Assembly (NCBI RefSeq): GCF_003478505.1
Contig: NZ_QUFI01000001.1
Coordinates: forward strand, 238,147 to 302,146
Direction: 5' to 3'
DNA: 64,000 nt
DNA from: Clostridium sp. AF27-2AA
GTDB taxonomy: Bacteria > Bacillota > Clostridia > Lachnospirales > Lachnospiraceae
The number at the start of each line of letters is the position of its first letter. Position 1 is the first letter of the stretch. The notes below the pieces were generated by a model. It searched no databases and had not been told where the DNA came from. It saw only the letters and a program-made list of their open reading frames with translations. Below, one piece after another: positions 48,738 to 57,615 of the stretch. A program made the position numbers and the translations under genes.

Positions 48738-48767
48738 TTACTTATGCGTCAACGTAAAATTACTATT
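48738..48767 (-). other. very short cassette D-
   Basis: On the minus strand GGAAATAGTAATTTTACGTT opens a frame reading GNSNFTLTHK and stop, converging on D+ with a 5-base gap. The site matches the others (AATAGTAAT), so this is the eighth cassette. It adds only seven residues after the Asn-Ser-Asn codons, so it may be a minimal tip or a truncated one. Confidence 0.6.
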
Positions 48768-48802
48768 TCCATTGCCATGCCAGTAGAAGAAGAGTAAAAT
48801 AC

Positions 48803-49039
48803 CTATTGGAATTTATCAGATCTGCCAGCAGGTGTTTGATAAGTGCTGAATAGTAGCCCCTTATCTTTGCACCAGGCCACCACATCAGCGCAAGTATATC
48901 CATTCTGTTTTATAATGGATTCTAGGCCAGCCACCAGTTCTTCATCTTCCTGGCTGTAACAGGCTATGGCAATGGGATGCGAGAGAGTAGCTGAGATGAT
49001 ACGGATTGATTTTAAATTTTTCGTTGGGAAATTGTTCAT
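48803..49039 (-). CDS. hypothetical protein near prophage end
   Basis: A 78-residue leftward protein (RIISATLSHPIAIACYSQED, then YTCADVVAWCKDKGLLFSTY). AAAAAGGAG precedes its ATG. No family recognised. The helical centre with GYTCADVVAWCKDKGLL resembles a short DNA- or protein-binding module. Confidence 0.5.
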   Translation of the reverse strand: MNNFPTKNLKSIRIISATLSHPIAIACYSQEDEELVAGLESIIKQNGYTCADVVAWCKDKGLLFSTYQTPAGRSDKFQ

Positions 49040-49214
49040 GGGCTTGCGCTCCTTTTTCTTCTATTATATAATAAGGAAGAAATATATTACATACAACATC
49101 TCGACAAGAATTGGACTGATTGTGAAAACATTTGTTAATCCCGAAAATGAATGTATCTTAACCAGAAAGTATGAGTATAAATCGTACACTTGTCGATAGA
49201 TAGGGGAATTGAAC

Positions 49215-49283
49215 ATGAAAAGTCTTGATTTTAAGCCATTTCCTGTTTCTGTTGAGGAAGCAGCAACCGCTGGCAAATTCTAA
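49215..49283 (+). CDS. very short ORF, possibly truncated gene
   Basis: A 22-codon frame starting MKSLDFKPFPVSVEEAA, with TAGGGG upstream and two consecutive stops, followed by a strong terminator. It may be a leader peptide or the 5' stub of a gene cut at the prophage end. Confidence 0.3.
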   Translation: MKSLDFKPFPVSVEEAATAGKF

Positions 49284-49311
49284 TAGAAAACCGCGTAAAT
49301 GATAGTTTTTC

Positions 49312-49350
49312 GGGACTTTCGGGGCTTCCCCTGAAAGTCCCATTTTTTAT
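49312..49350 (+). terminator. strong intrinsic terminator
   Basis: GGGACTTTC...GAAAGTCCC followed by ATTTTTTATT. The prophage/host junction probably lies near here, but no repeat pair can be shown because the left end is outside the window. Confidence 0.8.
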
Positions 49351-49402
49351 TTGAAGTGCGGAATGTTTTTGGAAAAGTTGAAAATCACATGAAAAAAATA
49401 AG

Positions 49403-49431
49403 TAGACGGATAAATAGCGGTATGCTATAAT
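49403..49431 (+). promoter_or_regulatory. promoter of small membrane peptide
   Basis: TAGACG, 17-base spacer with TGC directly before TATAAT (extended -10). Confidence 0.6.
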
Positions 49432-49479
49432 GCCATGGCTACCACCCCTAGACAGGTACAGAAAGGGGGTGTATACTTT

Positions 49480-49566
49480 GTGAGAGAGATACTGTCATTC
49501 GTATGCTTCGTTGTGGCTAGTGTAGTTGCCTATTACATTTGCAAATGGTTGGACGGAGATGAATAG
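49480..49566 (+). CDS. 28-residue membrane peptide, type I toxin-like
   Basis: A single hydrophobic helix (REILSFVCFVVASVVAYYIC) with the tail KWLDGDE. Its GTG start follows AGGGGGTG, which can pair with CACCCCT 14 bases upstream, so translation may be held back by structure. Own promoter and strong terminator close by. Short hydrophobic peptides of this design are typical of type I toxin-antitoxin loci in Firmicutes; the antisense RNA partner is not identified. Confidence 0.55.
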   Translation: MREILSFVCFVVASVVAYYICKWLDGDE

Positions 49567-49608
49567 GTAGTCAGCCTAAGGGATTAAGCCACCTTGCCAA
49601 AACGGAAT

Positions 49609-49644
49609 AAAAACCCCCGGTGATGGGAACACCGGGGGTTTTGC
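49609..49644 (+). terminator. intrinsic terminator
   Basis: AAACCCCCGGTG / CACCGGGGGTTT with a TTTT run, symmetrical enough to work in both directions. Confidence 0.85.
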
Positions 49645-49750
49645 GTACTTCGTGAGTACTGTCATTCATTTGCCTATTGGCATTATAGCATATGGAAAAA
49701 GACTTTGCAAGATACATAAATGTTTAATAAATAAGAAAAGAGATAAAAGT

Positions 49751-50365
49751 ATGCTTGGAAAAACACATATGGCGGTTGGCGTAGCAGCTTCTTTGCTGCT
49801 GCTTCAGCCCCGAACATTACCGGAGCTGATCCTTGGTGCCGGGGCGGCAGCCGTTGGTTCCGTGATCAGCGATATTGACTGCGGCACCTCGGAGAGCAGC
49901 CGGAGGGCAGACCAGATTATATTTGTATCAGAAACCATTGTCATCGGAATTGCGGCAGTAGAAGCACACTGGCATCTTGGCTTATACCAGAGGCTGATGA
50001 GCAACAGCTCTGTCAGCCACATTGTACTGGCCTGCGCCGCCTTTCTGGCCGTCTGCGCTTATGGAAAGAAAACACCACACCGCTCGTTTCTGCATTCCTT
50101 TCTTGCAGGCGGTCTGCTGATGAGTTGTGTTGGCGTATTCCTTCCGATGCTGGTGTCGTATTTTGGGATTGCTTTTGCATCTCATCTGGCGCTTGATTTT
50201 CTGAACCACAAAGGAGAACAGCTTCTGTATCCGTACCGGAAGCGGTTCAGCCTGGGAATCTGTTCTGCGTCAGGGCTGATGAACCGGTTATTTCTGTTTT
50301 GCGGTTCTGTTTTGTCCGTGGGGGTGACGCTGAAACTTTTGACAGACATGATTTTTCATCGATAA
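49751..50365 (+). CDS. YdjM-like metal-dependent membrane hydrolase
   Basis: A 204-residue protein of the YdjM/DUF457 family (LexA-regulated in enterobacteria). It opens with MLGKTHMAVGVAASLLLLQP, contains the metal-site-like GSVISDIDCGTSESSRRADQ, and has several membrane helices (about 75-95, 115-135, 140-160, 175-198) with HRSFLHS and ASHLALDFLNHKG motifs. Activity is unproven. ATG 49751 is preferred over an upstream in-frame start because of the family N-terminus. First gene that looks like host chromosome. Confidence 0.75.
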   Translation: MLGKTHMAVGVAASLLLLQPRTLPELILGAGAAAVGSVISDIDCGTSESSRRADQIIFVSETIVIGIAAVEAHWHLGLYQRLMSNSSVSHIVLACAAFLAVCAYGKKTPHRSFLHSFLAGGLLMSCVGVFLPMLVSYFGIAFASHLALDFLNHKGEQLLYPYRKRFSLGICSASGLMNRLFLFCGSVLSVGVTLKLLTDMIFHR

Positions 50366-50429
50366 GAAAGAAACAGGTAACAAGCAGATCAAAAAAAGGG
50401 GTTATTGTGTCTCCTGTCCGTGAAATCTC

Positions 50430-50458
50430 TTGAAATTCCGAAAATCTGAGAGTATAAT
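50430..50458 (+). promoter_or_regulatory. pgi promoter
   Basis: TTGAAA, 17-base spacer, TATAAT, 66 bases upstream of the pgi start codon. Confidence 0.75.
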
Positions 50459-50524
50459 TATCATGATTGACAGAAAATTATCGGCTTAAAAATCAATATA
50501 ATGTATTGAAGGAGGAATCAAAAT

Positions 50525-52105
50525 ATGATTACCTGGAATAACCTGGATACTCTTACTTCCTATCAGGAGCTGGAAAAGACAGCCCGTGTAAATCTTGCGG
50601 AGGTAATGACCGGAGAAAAAGGCGCAGAGCGCGTGAAAAAATACAGTGTGCCGATGGCAGAGGGACTTGTTTACCACTATGCAGCAAAGCAGGTAGATGA
50701 CACCGTGCTGGACGCATTGAAGAAACTGGCTGACGAAGCGCAGCTGGCAGAGAAGTTTAAAGCCCTTTACAACGGTGAAGTCATCAATACTGGAGAAAAA
50801 CGTCTGGTTCTGCACCACATGACCCGCGGCCAGCTGGGCGATGCAGTCACCGCGGATGGCGTGGACAAGCGTGCTTTCTACAAGCAGCAGCAGGAGCGCA
50901 TTGCAGAATTTGCAAACAAGGTTCACAATGGGGAAATCACGAATGCTGCGGGAGAAAAGTTTACCACGGTTGTTCAGATCGGTATCGGCGGCAGTGACCT
51001 TGGTCCGAGAGCCATGTATCTGGCTCTGGAAAACTGGGCAAAGAAGAACGGCACCTTCAAGATGGAGGCAAAGTTCATCAGCAACGTAGACCCGGATGAC
51101 GCCGCAGCTGTATTATATGGCATCGATGTGGCACATTCCATCTTCGTACTGGTTTCCAAATCCGGAACCACCCTGGAGACTCTGACCAATGAATCCTTTG
51201 TAAAAGACGCGTTAAAGAACGCAGGCCTTGACGCTTCCAGGCACATGATCGCCGTAACCAGTGAGACTTCTCCGTTAGCTAAGAGCAGCGACTACCTGAC
51301 AGCATTCTTCATGGATGATTATATCGGCGGACGTTATTCCTCTACATCCGCAGTTGGCGGCGCAGTACTTTCCCTGGCATTTGGCCCGGAGGTGTTCGCC
51401 CAGTTCTTAGAGGGCGCGGCAGAGGCAGACAAGCTGGCAGCAGAGACAGATGTAACGAAGAATGCTGCTATGTTAGATGCCCTGATCGGTGTTTACGAGC
51501 GTAACGTGCTGGGGTATCCGTGCACCGCAGTACTTCCGTACTCCCAGGCATTAAGCCGTTTCCCGGCACATCTGCAGCAGCTTGACATGGAGTCCAACGG
51601 CAAGTCCGTGAACCGCTTTGGTGAGCCGGTAAACTATGTAACCGGACCGGTGATCTTCGGTGAGCCTGGTACCAACGGCCAGCACTCCTTCTACCAGCTG
51701 TTACATCAGGGAACGGACATTGTTCCGCTGCAGTTCGTAGGCTTTAAGAAAAACCAGATGGATACCGATGTGGTAATCCAGGGAAGCACCAGCCAGCAGA
51801 AGCTCTGCGCAAACGTAGCTGCCCAGATCATGGCATTTGCCTGCGGCAAGGCAGATGAGAACCGCAACAAGAACTTCGAGGGCGGACGTCCATCCAGCAT
51901 CATCATCGGTGAGCAGGTAAATCCGGGTGCTCTGGGTGCTCTGCTTGCGCACTTTGAGAATAAAGTGATGTTCCAGGGCTTCTTATGGAATGTGAACAGC
52001 TTTGACCAGGAAGGCGTACAGCTTGGTAAAGTCCTTGCGAAACGCGTTCTGGCCCATGAGACCGACGGTGCGCTGAAAGCTTTCAGTAATCTGCTGGAAA
52101 TCTAG
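50525..52105 (+). CDS. pgi: glucose-6-phosphate isomerase
   Basis: A 526-residue cytosolic glycolytic enzyme interconverting glucose-6-phosphate and fructose-6-phosphate. Phosphosugar-binding SIS motifs are visible: VVQIGIGGSDLGPRAMY (about 150), FVLVSKSGTTLETLTNESFV (about 205), FMDDYIGGRYSSTSAVGG (about 270), ESNGKSVNRFG (about 358) and the C-terminal EQVNPGALGALLAHFENKV. Full length. GGAGGAATC lies just before the ATG. Monocistronic, with its own promoter and terminator; codon use is strongly biased, as for a highly expressed gene. Confidence 0.95.
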   Translation: MITWNNLDTLTSYQELEKTARVNLAEVMTGEKGAERVKKYSVPMAEGLVYHYAAKQVDDTVLDALKKLADEAQLAEKFKALYNGEVINTGEKRLVLHHMTRGQLGDAVTADGVDKRAFYKQQQERIAEFANKVHNGEITNAAGEKFTTVVQIGIGGSDLGPRAMYLALENWAKKNGTFKMEAKFISNVDPDDAAAVLYGIDVAHSIFVLVSKSGTTLETLTNESFVKDALKNAGLDASRHMIAVTSETSPLAKSSDYLTAFFMDDYIGGRYSSTSAVGGAVLSLAFGPEVFAQFLEGAAEADKLAAETDVTKNAAMLDALIGVYERNVLGYPCTAVLPYSQALSRFPAHLQQLDMESNGKSVNRFGEPVNYVTGPVIFGEPGTNGQHSFYQLLHQGTDIVPLQFVGFKKNQMDTDVVIQGSTSQQKLCANVAAQIMAFACGKADENRNKNFEGGRPSSIIIGEQVNPGALGALLAHFENKVMFQGFLWNVNSFDQEGVQLGKVLAKRVLAHETDGALKAFSNLLEI

Positions 52106-52159
52106 GATTAACATTTATGGATGTGCCAGTGACGCATCCGCAATATACAAAGCAACAGA

Positions 52160-52201
52160 AATGCTGCTGCAGCAGGCACAGCCTGGGCAGCAGCATTTTT
52201 C
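52160..52201 (+). terminator. pgi terminator
   Basis: AAATGCTGCTGC...GCAGCAGCATTTTT stem with a T-run. Confidence 0.85.
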
Positions 52202-52203
52202 GG

Positions 52204-52232
52204 GTATCACAGGAACCTGCGTTCTGTGATAC
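52204..52232. promoter_or_regulatory. perfect inverted repeat before jetA
   Basis: GTATCACAG and CTGTGATAC, 11 bases apart, 21 bases before the jetA start codon. No T-run follows, so it is more likely an operator or mRNA hairpin controlling the Wadjet operon than a terminator. Confidence 0.5.
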
Positions 52233-52253
52233 AGAAAATAAAGGAAACTTACT

Positions 52254-53630
52254 ATGGCAAATCTGTTTTTGGAAATACCGGACTCTTTCTGGGGACTGTT
52301 CCGCTCCAGAAACCGGCAGGTCTACATTGACGCGCTTCTGCAGATCAATGAGGAGTATCAGTACAGCAACTATTATTTAAGCCGGGAAATCTGTATTCAG
52401 ACATTAAGTGATTACTTCGCGAAGACCCGCGTGGTGATGGTACAGGATGAACTGGAAGATGAACTGGATATGCTGGAACCGCTTTCCACCCGGATCTTAA
52501 ACTGGCTGTTAAAGGCAGGGTGGCTTCGAAAGGTGGATGACTATCACAACATGACAGTGAATATCGTCATCCCGGATTATGCTGCAGCGTTTGTAGATGC
52601 TTTCACGCATCTGGCCGGAGAGGATGAGGATGCTACCCAGGTCTACATCCAGAATGTTTACGCGATTCTGTTCGCATTTAAGAATGATCCGCGCTGCAAC
52701 ATTTCTCTGTTAAAGACTGCGCTCATCAATACCCGTAAGCTGAATAAGACCCTGCAGGACATGCTCCACAACATGGACCGCTTTTTCGCCAGTCTTCTGG
52801 AACAGAAAAACTACGGAGATCTGCTGCGGGAGCATTTGGACGGTTATGTGGAAGAAATCGTGCGGAAAAAATATCATATTTTGAAGACCTCCGACAACTT
52901 TTATCTGTATAAGACGGACATCAAGCAATGGCTGACCCAGATGCGTCAGGACACCGTCTGGCTGGAGCGGGTCTGCGTTCGCAACAAGCAGCTCCGCGGT
53001 CTGGATATCACGCCGGAGGAAATTATCAGTCAGCTGGACCTGATCGACCGGGGATTTGATGATATTGAGCACCGCATTATGAATATGGATACGGAGCACA
53101 CGAAATACATCCGCGCCACGGTAACAAGGCTTAACTATTTGCTGAATCAGGATGACAACATGAAGGGCCTGGTGATTCAGGTGCTGAATGAGCTTTCTGG
53201 TTCTTCCGATGAGGAATTGGAGCAAAAACTGACACTTACCGCGTCAAAAATGAACTTTTCCCAGTTTACCGTCATTTCTGACCGGTCGCTGTACAAGCGG
53301 CGCAAATCCCGTCAGGACTTCGCGGCTGAACTGGAGCCGGAAGAAGAGATGGAAGAACTTACCAGGGACGAGATCCTGCAGCTTAACCGCATGAAGAACC
53401 GCTACAGCCGCAGACAGATCCGCTCCTTTGTGCTGGACCGGATGGAGGATGGACGGTATACGGTGACCAGCGATACCGTGTCTTCCCTGGAAGACTTTGA
53501 AAAGCTGGTTCTGGCATACGATGATTCCGTACGCAAGGACAGTCCCTACCGGGTGCTGGATCAGGAGGCACCGATGGTGGAGCATGCCGGCTACCGCTAT
53601 CCGGGCCTGGTGTTTGTAAGAAAGGAGTAA
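52254..53630 (+). CDS. jetA: Wadjet JetA (kleisin-like subunit)
   Basis: A 458-residue protein beginning LFLEIPDSFWGLFRSRNRQV, the start of the Wadjet JetA family. It is the MukF/kleisin-like subunit linking the two JetC heads. An N-terminal winged-helix region (about 1-110) is followed by a helical middle (LLKTALINTRKLNKTLQDML) and a C-terminal part that would contact JetC. AAAGGAAAC lies before the ATG. First gene of a four-gene operon in the order jetA-jetB-jetC-jetD. Confidence 0.85.
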   Translation: MANLFLEIPDSFWGLFRSRNRQVYIDALLQINEEYQYSNYYLSREICIQTLSDYFAKTRVVMVQDELEDELDMLEPLSTRILNWLLKAGWLRKVDDYHNMTVNIVIPDYAAAFVDAFTHLAGEDEDATQVYIQNVYAILFAFKNDPRCNISLLKTALINTRKLNKTLQDMLHNMDRFFASLLEQKNYGDLLREHLDGYVEEIVRKKYHILKTSDNFYLYKTDIKQWLTQMRQDTVWLERVCVRNKQLRGLDITPEEIISQLDLIDRGFDDIEHRIMNMDTEHTKYIRATVTRLNYLLNQDDNMKGLVIQVLNELSGSSDEELEQKLTLTASKMNFSQFTVISDRSLYKRRKSRQDFAAELEPEEEMEELTRDEILQLNRMKNRYSRRQIRSFVLDRMEDGRYTVTSDTVSSLEDFEKLVLAYDDSVRKDSPYRVLDQEAPMVEHAGYRYPGLVFVRKE

Positions 53631-53633
53631 CCG

Positions 53634-54251
53634 ATGATCGATTATTACGAAGCGCTTTCCGGGGCGGAACAGGCGCAGGTATCGGAGAGCATCCGCCTGT
53701 TGTACCGGCAGACATTTCTTCTGGAACGCACTTACGACCGGAAATCAAAGCGCTACCAGACCAGCCCGGAATTTTACCAGTGCAGCCAGCATCTGGAATT
53801 TATCCGGAGTTATTTTGCCATTATGGGAATTGAGGTCGTGGAGAACAGCCAGCTGGGACTTATCTATATCCGCGGGGAGCAGATAGTGGGAGAAAAGCTC
53901 TCAAAGCTTGCAACCCTCTATGTGCTGATCTTAAAGCTGATCTACGATGAGCAGATGTCTTCGGTATCCACTTCCGTAAATGTGGTGACGACCTTAAGCG
54001 AGATCAATGAGAAAATCGGCAGTTACCGTCTGTTAAAAAAACAGCCCTCCGTATCGGAAATCCGCCGGAGCCTGGCATTCCTGAAAAAATACCAGGTGAT
54101 CGAACCGCTGGATGTATTGGAGGACCTGGATGGTTTCAGCCGCCTGGTCATCTATCCAACGGTCAATGTAATTCTGATGGGAGACGATGTGCGCGCGCTG
54201 CTTGAGACATTCCGCGAAGGAGAAGAGGAAGATGGAGAATCAGAGATTTGA
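53634..54251 (+). CDS. jetB: Wadjet JetB (MukE-like, DUF4194)
   Basis: A 205-residue MukE-like subunit with winged-helix domains: LSGAEQAQVSESIRLLYRQT near the start, YFAIMGIEVVENSQLGLIYI in the centre, KKQPSVSEIRRSLAFLKKYQ toward the end. It binds the kleisin JetA. Starts 3 bases after jetA and overlaps jetC by 20 bases. Confidence 0.85.
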   Translation: MIDYYEALSGAEQAQVSESIRLLYRQTFLLERTYDRKSKRYQTSPEFYQCSQHLEFIRSYFAIMGIEVVENSQLGLIYIRGEQIVGEKLSKLATLYVLILKLIYDEQMSSVSTSVNVVTTLSEINEKIGSYRLLKKQPSVSEIRRSLAFLKKYQVIEPLDVLEDLDGFSRLVIYPTVNVILMGDDVRALLETFREGEEEDGESEI

Positions 54252-57200
54252 AGCCCTGTCCAGGATCTGCCTGAACAACTGGCATTACATAAAACATAGA
54301 ACCCTGTCCTTTGACGACGGGATCAACTTTTTTACGGGGCATTCCGGAAGCGGAAAGTCTACGGTCATTGATGCCATGCAGATTGTGCTGTATGCCAATA
54401 CCGATGGCCGCGGCTTTTTTAACAAGGCGGCTGCCGATGATTCCGACCGAAGCCTGATTGAGTATCTGCGCGGCATGATCAATATCGGAGAGGACAACAG
54501 CTTTTCCTATCTGCGCAACCAGAATTTCTCCAGTACCATCGTGCTGGAGCTGCGCCAGACGGATACCGGCGTCTGCCAGTGCGTGGGCGTGGTGTTTGAT
54601 GTGGAGACGGCCACCAATGAGATCGGCCGTATGTTCTTCTGGCATAAGGGTCCGATTCCGGATCATCAGTACCGCAAGGCAGACCGCACCATGTCCATCG
54701 ACGAGGTGAAAAACTGGCTGTTAGCGAACTATTCCAAAGAAGAATGCTATTTCGGTTCCCACAACGAGCGTTTCCGCAAACAGCTCTATGATATTTATCT
54801 GGGCGGCCTGGACGCGGAAAAGTTCCCGCTGCTGTTTAAACGTGCGATTCCGTTCCGCATGAACATCAAGCTGGAGGAATTTGTAAAAGAATATATCTGC
54901 ATGGAGCAGAATATCCACATTGATGACATGCGGCAGAGCGTGACGGAATATGGCCGTCTGCGCCACCGGATTGAGGATACCTGTAAGGAAATTGAAAAAC
55001 TGAAAGAGATCTGTGGGCAGCATGAAGCTATGATGGCAGTCCGCAAAGAAAAGGAACAGTGCGGGTATTTTGCCCGGAAGCTCGATATGCTGCAGGACCG
55101 CCGGAAAATCCAGGAAAGCCAGGATAAAATTCAGGCACTGGCAGCGGAACAGGAGAAAGCGGCCCGGGATGCGGCTGCCGTGGAAACCGAAATTCAGGAT
55201 CTGACGGCGAAAAGCGAGGAGCTTCTGCGTAAGATTTCCAGCAGTGGATACGAGGAGCTGAAAAGTCAGTTAAAGACAGTCAATGAGCTGGTGGAGCATC
55301 TGGGCAGCAGCAAGGCCCGCTGGAAACAGACTGCGGACAAGCTTACGGCATGGAACGAGGAAGAGATTACATCCAACCGCACTCTCTGGGATATCGAGGC
55401 CTTTGAAACAGGAGAAATCAGCGGGGAAGCTTTAAAACGCCTGCAGGAAGACCTGAGCCAGATGCGAAAAGAAGTGGAGCGCCAGATCCAGGATGCCCGC
55501 AGTCAGATCCGGGAAAAGACCAAAGAACTGACTAAGGCACAGGAGGAAATTGCCCAGTTAAAAGCCGGAAACAAAGCGTATCCGAAAGAACTGGAAGCGG
55601 TGCGTGAGATCCTTCAGACTCAGCTGTTTTTAAAAACCGGAAAGAGTGTGGTGGTGGAAGTACTTGCAGATCTTCTGGAAGTGCGGGATGATGCATGGCG
55701 CAATGCCATTGAGGGTTATCTCGGCAACAACAAGCTGCTTCTGACGGTGGAGCCAAAGTACGCGAAAGCCGCTATGGAGATTTACAAAGAGCTGGATCCG
55801 AAAAAATATTACCGGGTGGCCGTGTTGGATACCGAAAAGGTTCTGGCGGACGAACAGCCGGTTCAGAAGGGCGCGCTGGCAGAAGAGGTGGAGGCCGGAC
55901 GTGATTATGCCCAGGCTTACATGAATTTCCAGCTTGGCAAGGTGATCAAGTGCGACAGCGTGGATGAGCTGCGCAGCCACCGCATCGGCATCACGAAGGA
56001 TTGCGTGTTGTATCACAGTTACCGAATCCAGCATATTAACCCGGATCTGTATACCCGGTCTGCTTATATCGGAAAGAAGAGCGTGCGTCAGAGAGTAAAG
56101 CTTCTAGAGGAATCCATCAAAACGCTGCAGGAGGAGCTGGAGCCGCTGCAGGCGATGGTAAGCGATGGGGAACGCGTACTTGGTCTGGAATTCTTAAGCC
56201 AGGATCTGGATGTGTACCTTGGCTGGAAAAAGGACAAGGCAGATTATGTGGAAAAACAGCAGGAACAAAAAGATCTGCGGGAACGTCTGGAACAGTTAAA
56301 GAGCCAGAACGTGACTGCCTGGGAAGAAGAACGGGCCTCCCTTGTGGAACTGTGCAAGCGCAGGGAAAAAGTTCTGGATCAGCTGAAGCTGAATGAGGAC
56401 CGTGCAAAGCAGGCTGGCGAGAATGAAAGACAGGCATTGACCCAGCTCAATGGGATGTTGTCAGACAAGGAACGAAACCATCAGGCTCAGCCAGAGTTTG
56501 ACGCAAAACTTCAGAAGCTGCTGGAGCAGAAGCAGGAGAGCGGTGCGGCCATCCGCTATGATCTTCTGCGTGGGGAATACCTGAGAAATCAGGAAAAAGC
56601 CCAGGAAGAGCAGGACACAGAAATGCAGAAGCTGCGGGAAATCCGCACCGGCTATCTGCGGATCTATCCGCACCGCAATTTTTCTGTCGAATCCGAGAGC
56701 AACGAGGAATACCAGAAGCTGTTTAATGACCTTGGCTGTGACCGCCTGGAGGAATACCGGAAGCGTGCCGGAGAGCAGGCAAAGGCGGCAGTGGAACATT
56801 TCAAGGATGATTTCATGTACAAGATCCGCAGTGCCATCAAGGAAGCATTGCAGCGCAAGGATGAGTTAAACCGCATCATCAGTCATCTGGATTTTGGCAA
56901 GGACCGCTACCAGTTCTATATCGGAAAAAACAAGGGCAGCGATGGCAGATTTTACGATATGTTCATGGATGACGCACTGCAGATTAAACCCTCTGATCTG
57001 GATATGGGGCTGGACAACCAGCTGAATCTTTTCACCATGGAGCATGAAAGTCAGTATGGTCCGCTGATCAACGAGCTGATTGAGATTTTCATTCCGCCGG
57101 AGCATGCAACTCCGGAAGAAATGGAGACAGCCAAACGGAACATGGAAAAATATGCCGACTACCGGACGTATCTTTCCTTCGATATGCAGCAGCTCATCCA

Positions 57201-57615
57201 GAACGAGGACGAAGTGCTGAAAATCCGCCTGAGCAAGATGATCCGCAAAAATTCCGGCGGTGAAGGCCAGAACCCGCTTTATGTGGCGCTTCTTGCAAGC
57301 TTCGCCCAGGCATACAGGATTGACTTAAAGCCGGGACTCAGGCGCAATCCGACCATCCGCCTGGTCGTGCTGGATGAGGCATTTTCCAAGATGGATGCGG
57401 AGAAGGTGGCAAGCTGTATCAAGCTGATCCGCGGGCTTGGATTCCAGGCCCTCATCAGCGCCACCAACGACAAGATCCAGAACTATCTGGAGACCGTAGA
57501 CAAGATTTTTGTGTTCGCGAACCCGAATAAGAAGAACATCTCTATTCAGGAGTTTGAGAAACCAGAGTTTGAGCAGTTAAAAGAAGATCTTGCAGAGGAA
57601 GAGGATGAAGAATAA
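54232..57615 (+). CDS. jetC: Wadjet JetC (SMC-like ATPase)
   Basis: A 1127-residue SMC/MukB-like motor. Walker A GHSGSGKST is at residues 36-44. Two long coiled coils (about 250-480 and 620-850) flank a hinge-like domain (about 480-600). The ABC signature NSGGEGQNP is near 1006 and Walker B RLVVLDEAFSKMD near 1042. Wadjet complexes extrude loops on circular DNA and present small plasmids for cleavage by JetD. ATG 54232 is preferred to upstream in-frame starts because AAGGAGAAGAGG lies directly before it. Confidence 0.9.
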   Translation: MENQRFEALSRICLNNWHYIKHRTLSFDDGINFFTGHSGSGKSTVIDAMQIVLYANTDGRGFFNKAAADDSDRSLIEYLRGMINIGEDNSFSYLRNQNFSSTIVLELRQTDTGVCQCVGVVFDVETATNEIGRMFFWHKGPIPDHQYRKADRTMSIDEVKNWLLANYSKEECYFGSHNERFRKQLYDIYLGGLDAEKFPLLFKRAIPFRMNIKLEEFVKEYICMEQNIHIDDMRQSVTEYGRLRHRIEDTCKEIEKLKEICGQHEAMMAVRKEKEQCGYFARKLDMLQDRRKIQESQDKIQALAAEQEKAARDAAAVETEIQDLTAKSEELLRKISSSGYEELKSQLKTVNELVEHLGSSKARWKQTADKLTAWNEEEITSNRTLWDIEAFETGEISGEALKRLQEDLSQMRKEVERQIQDARSQIREKTKELTKAQEEIAQLKAGNKAYPKELEAVREILQTQLFLKTGKSVVVEVLADLLEVRDDAWRNAIEGYLGNNKLLLTVEPKYAKAAMEIYKELDPKKYYRVAVLDTEKVLADEQPVQKGALAEEVEAGRDYAQAYMNFQLGKVIKCDSVDELRSHRIGITKDCVLYHSYRIQHINPDLYTRSAYIGKKSVRQRVKLLEESIKTLQEELEPLQAMVSDGERVLGLEFLSQDLDVYLGWKKDKADYVEKQQEQKDLRERLEQLKSQNVTAWEEERASLVELCKRREKVLDQLKLNEDRAKQAGENERQALTQLNGMLSDKERNHQAQPEFDAKLQKLLEQKQESGAAIRYDLLRGEYLRNQEKAQEEQDTEMQKLREIRTGYLRIYPHRNFSVESESNEEYQKLFNDLGCDRLEEYRKRAGEQAKAAVEHFKDDFMYKIRSAIKEALQRKDELNRIISHLDFGKDRYQFYIGKNKGSDGRFYDMFMDDALQIKPSDLDMGLDNQLNLFTMEHESQYGPLINELIEIFIPPEHATPEEMETAKRNMEKYADYRTYLSFDMQQLIQNEDEVLKIRLSKMIRKNSGGEGQNPLYVALLASFAQAYRIDLKPGLRRNPTIRLVVLDEAFSKMDAEKVASCIKLIRGLGFQALISATNDKIQNYLETVDKIFVFANPNKKNISIQEFEKPEFEQLKEDLAEEEDEE

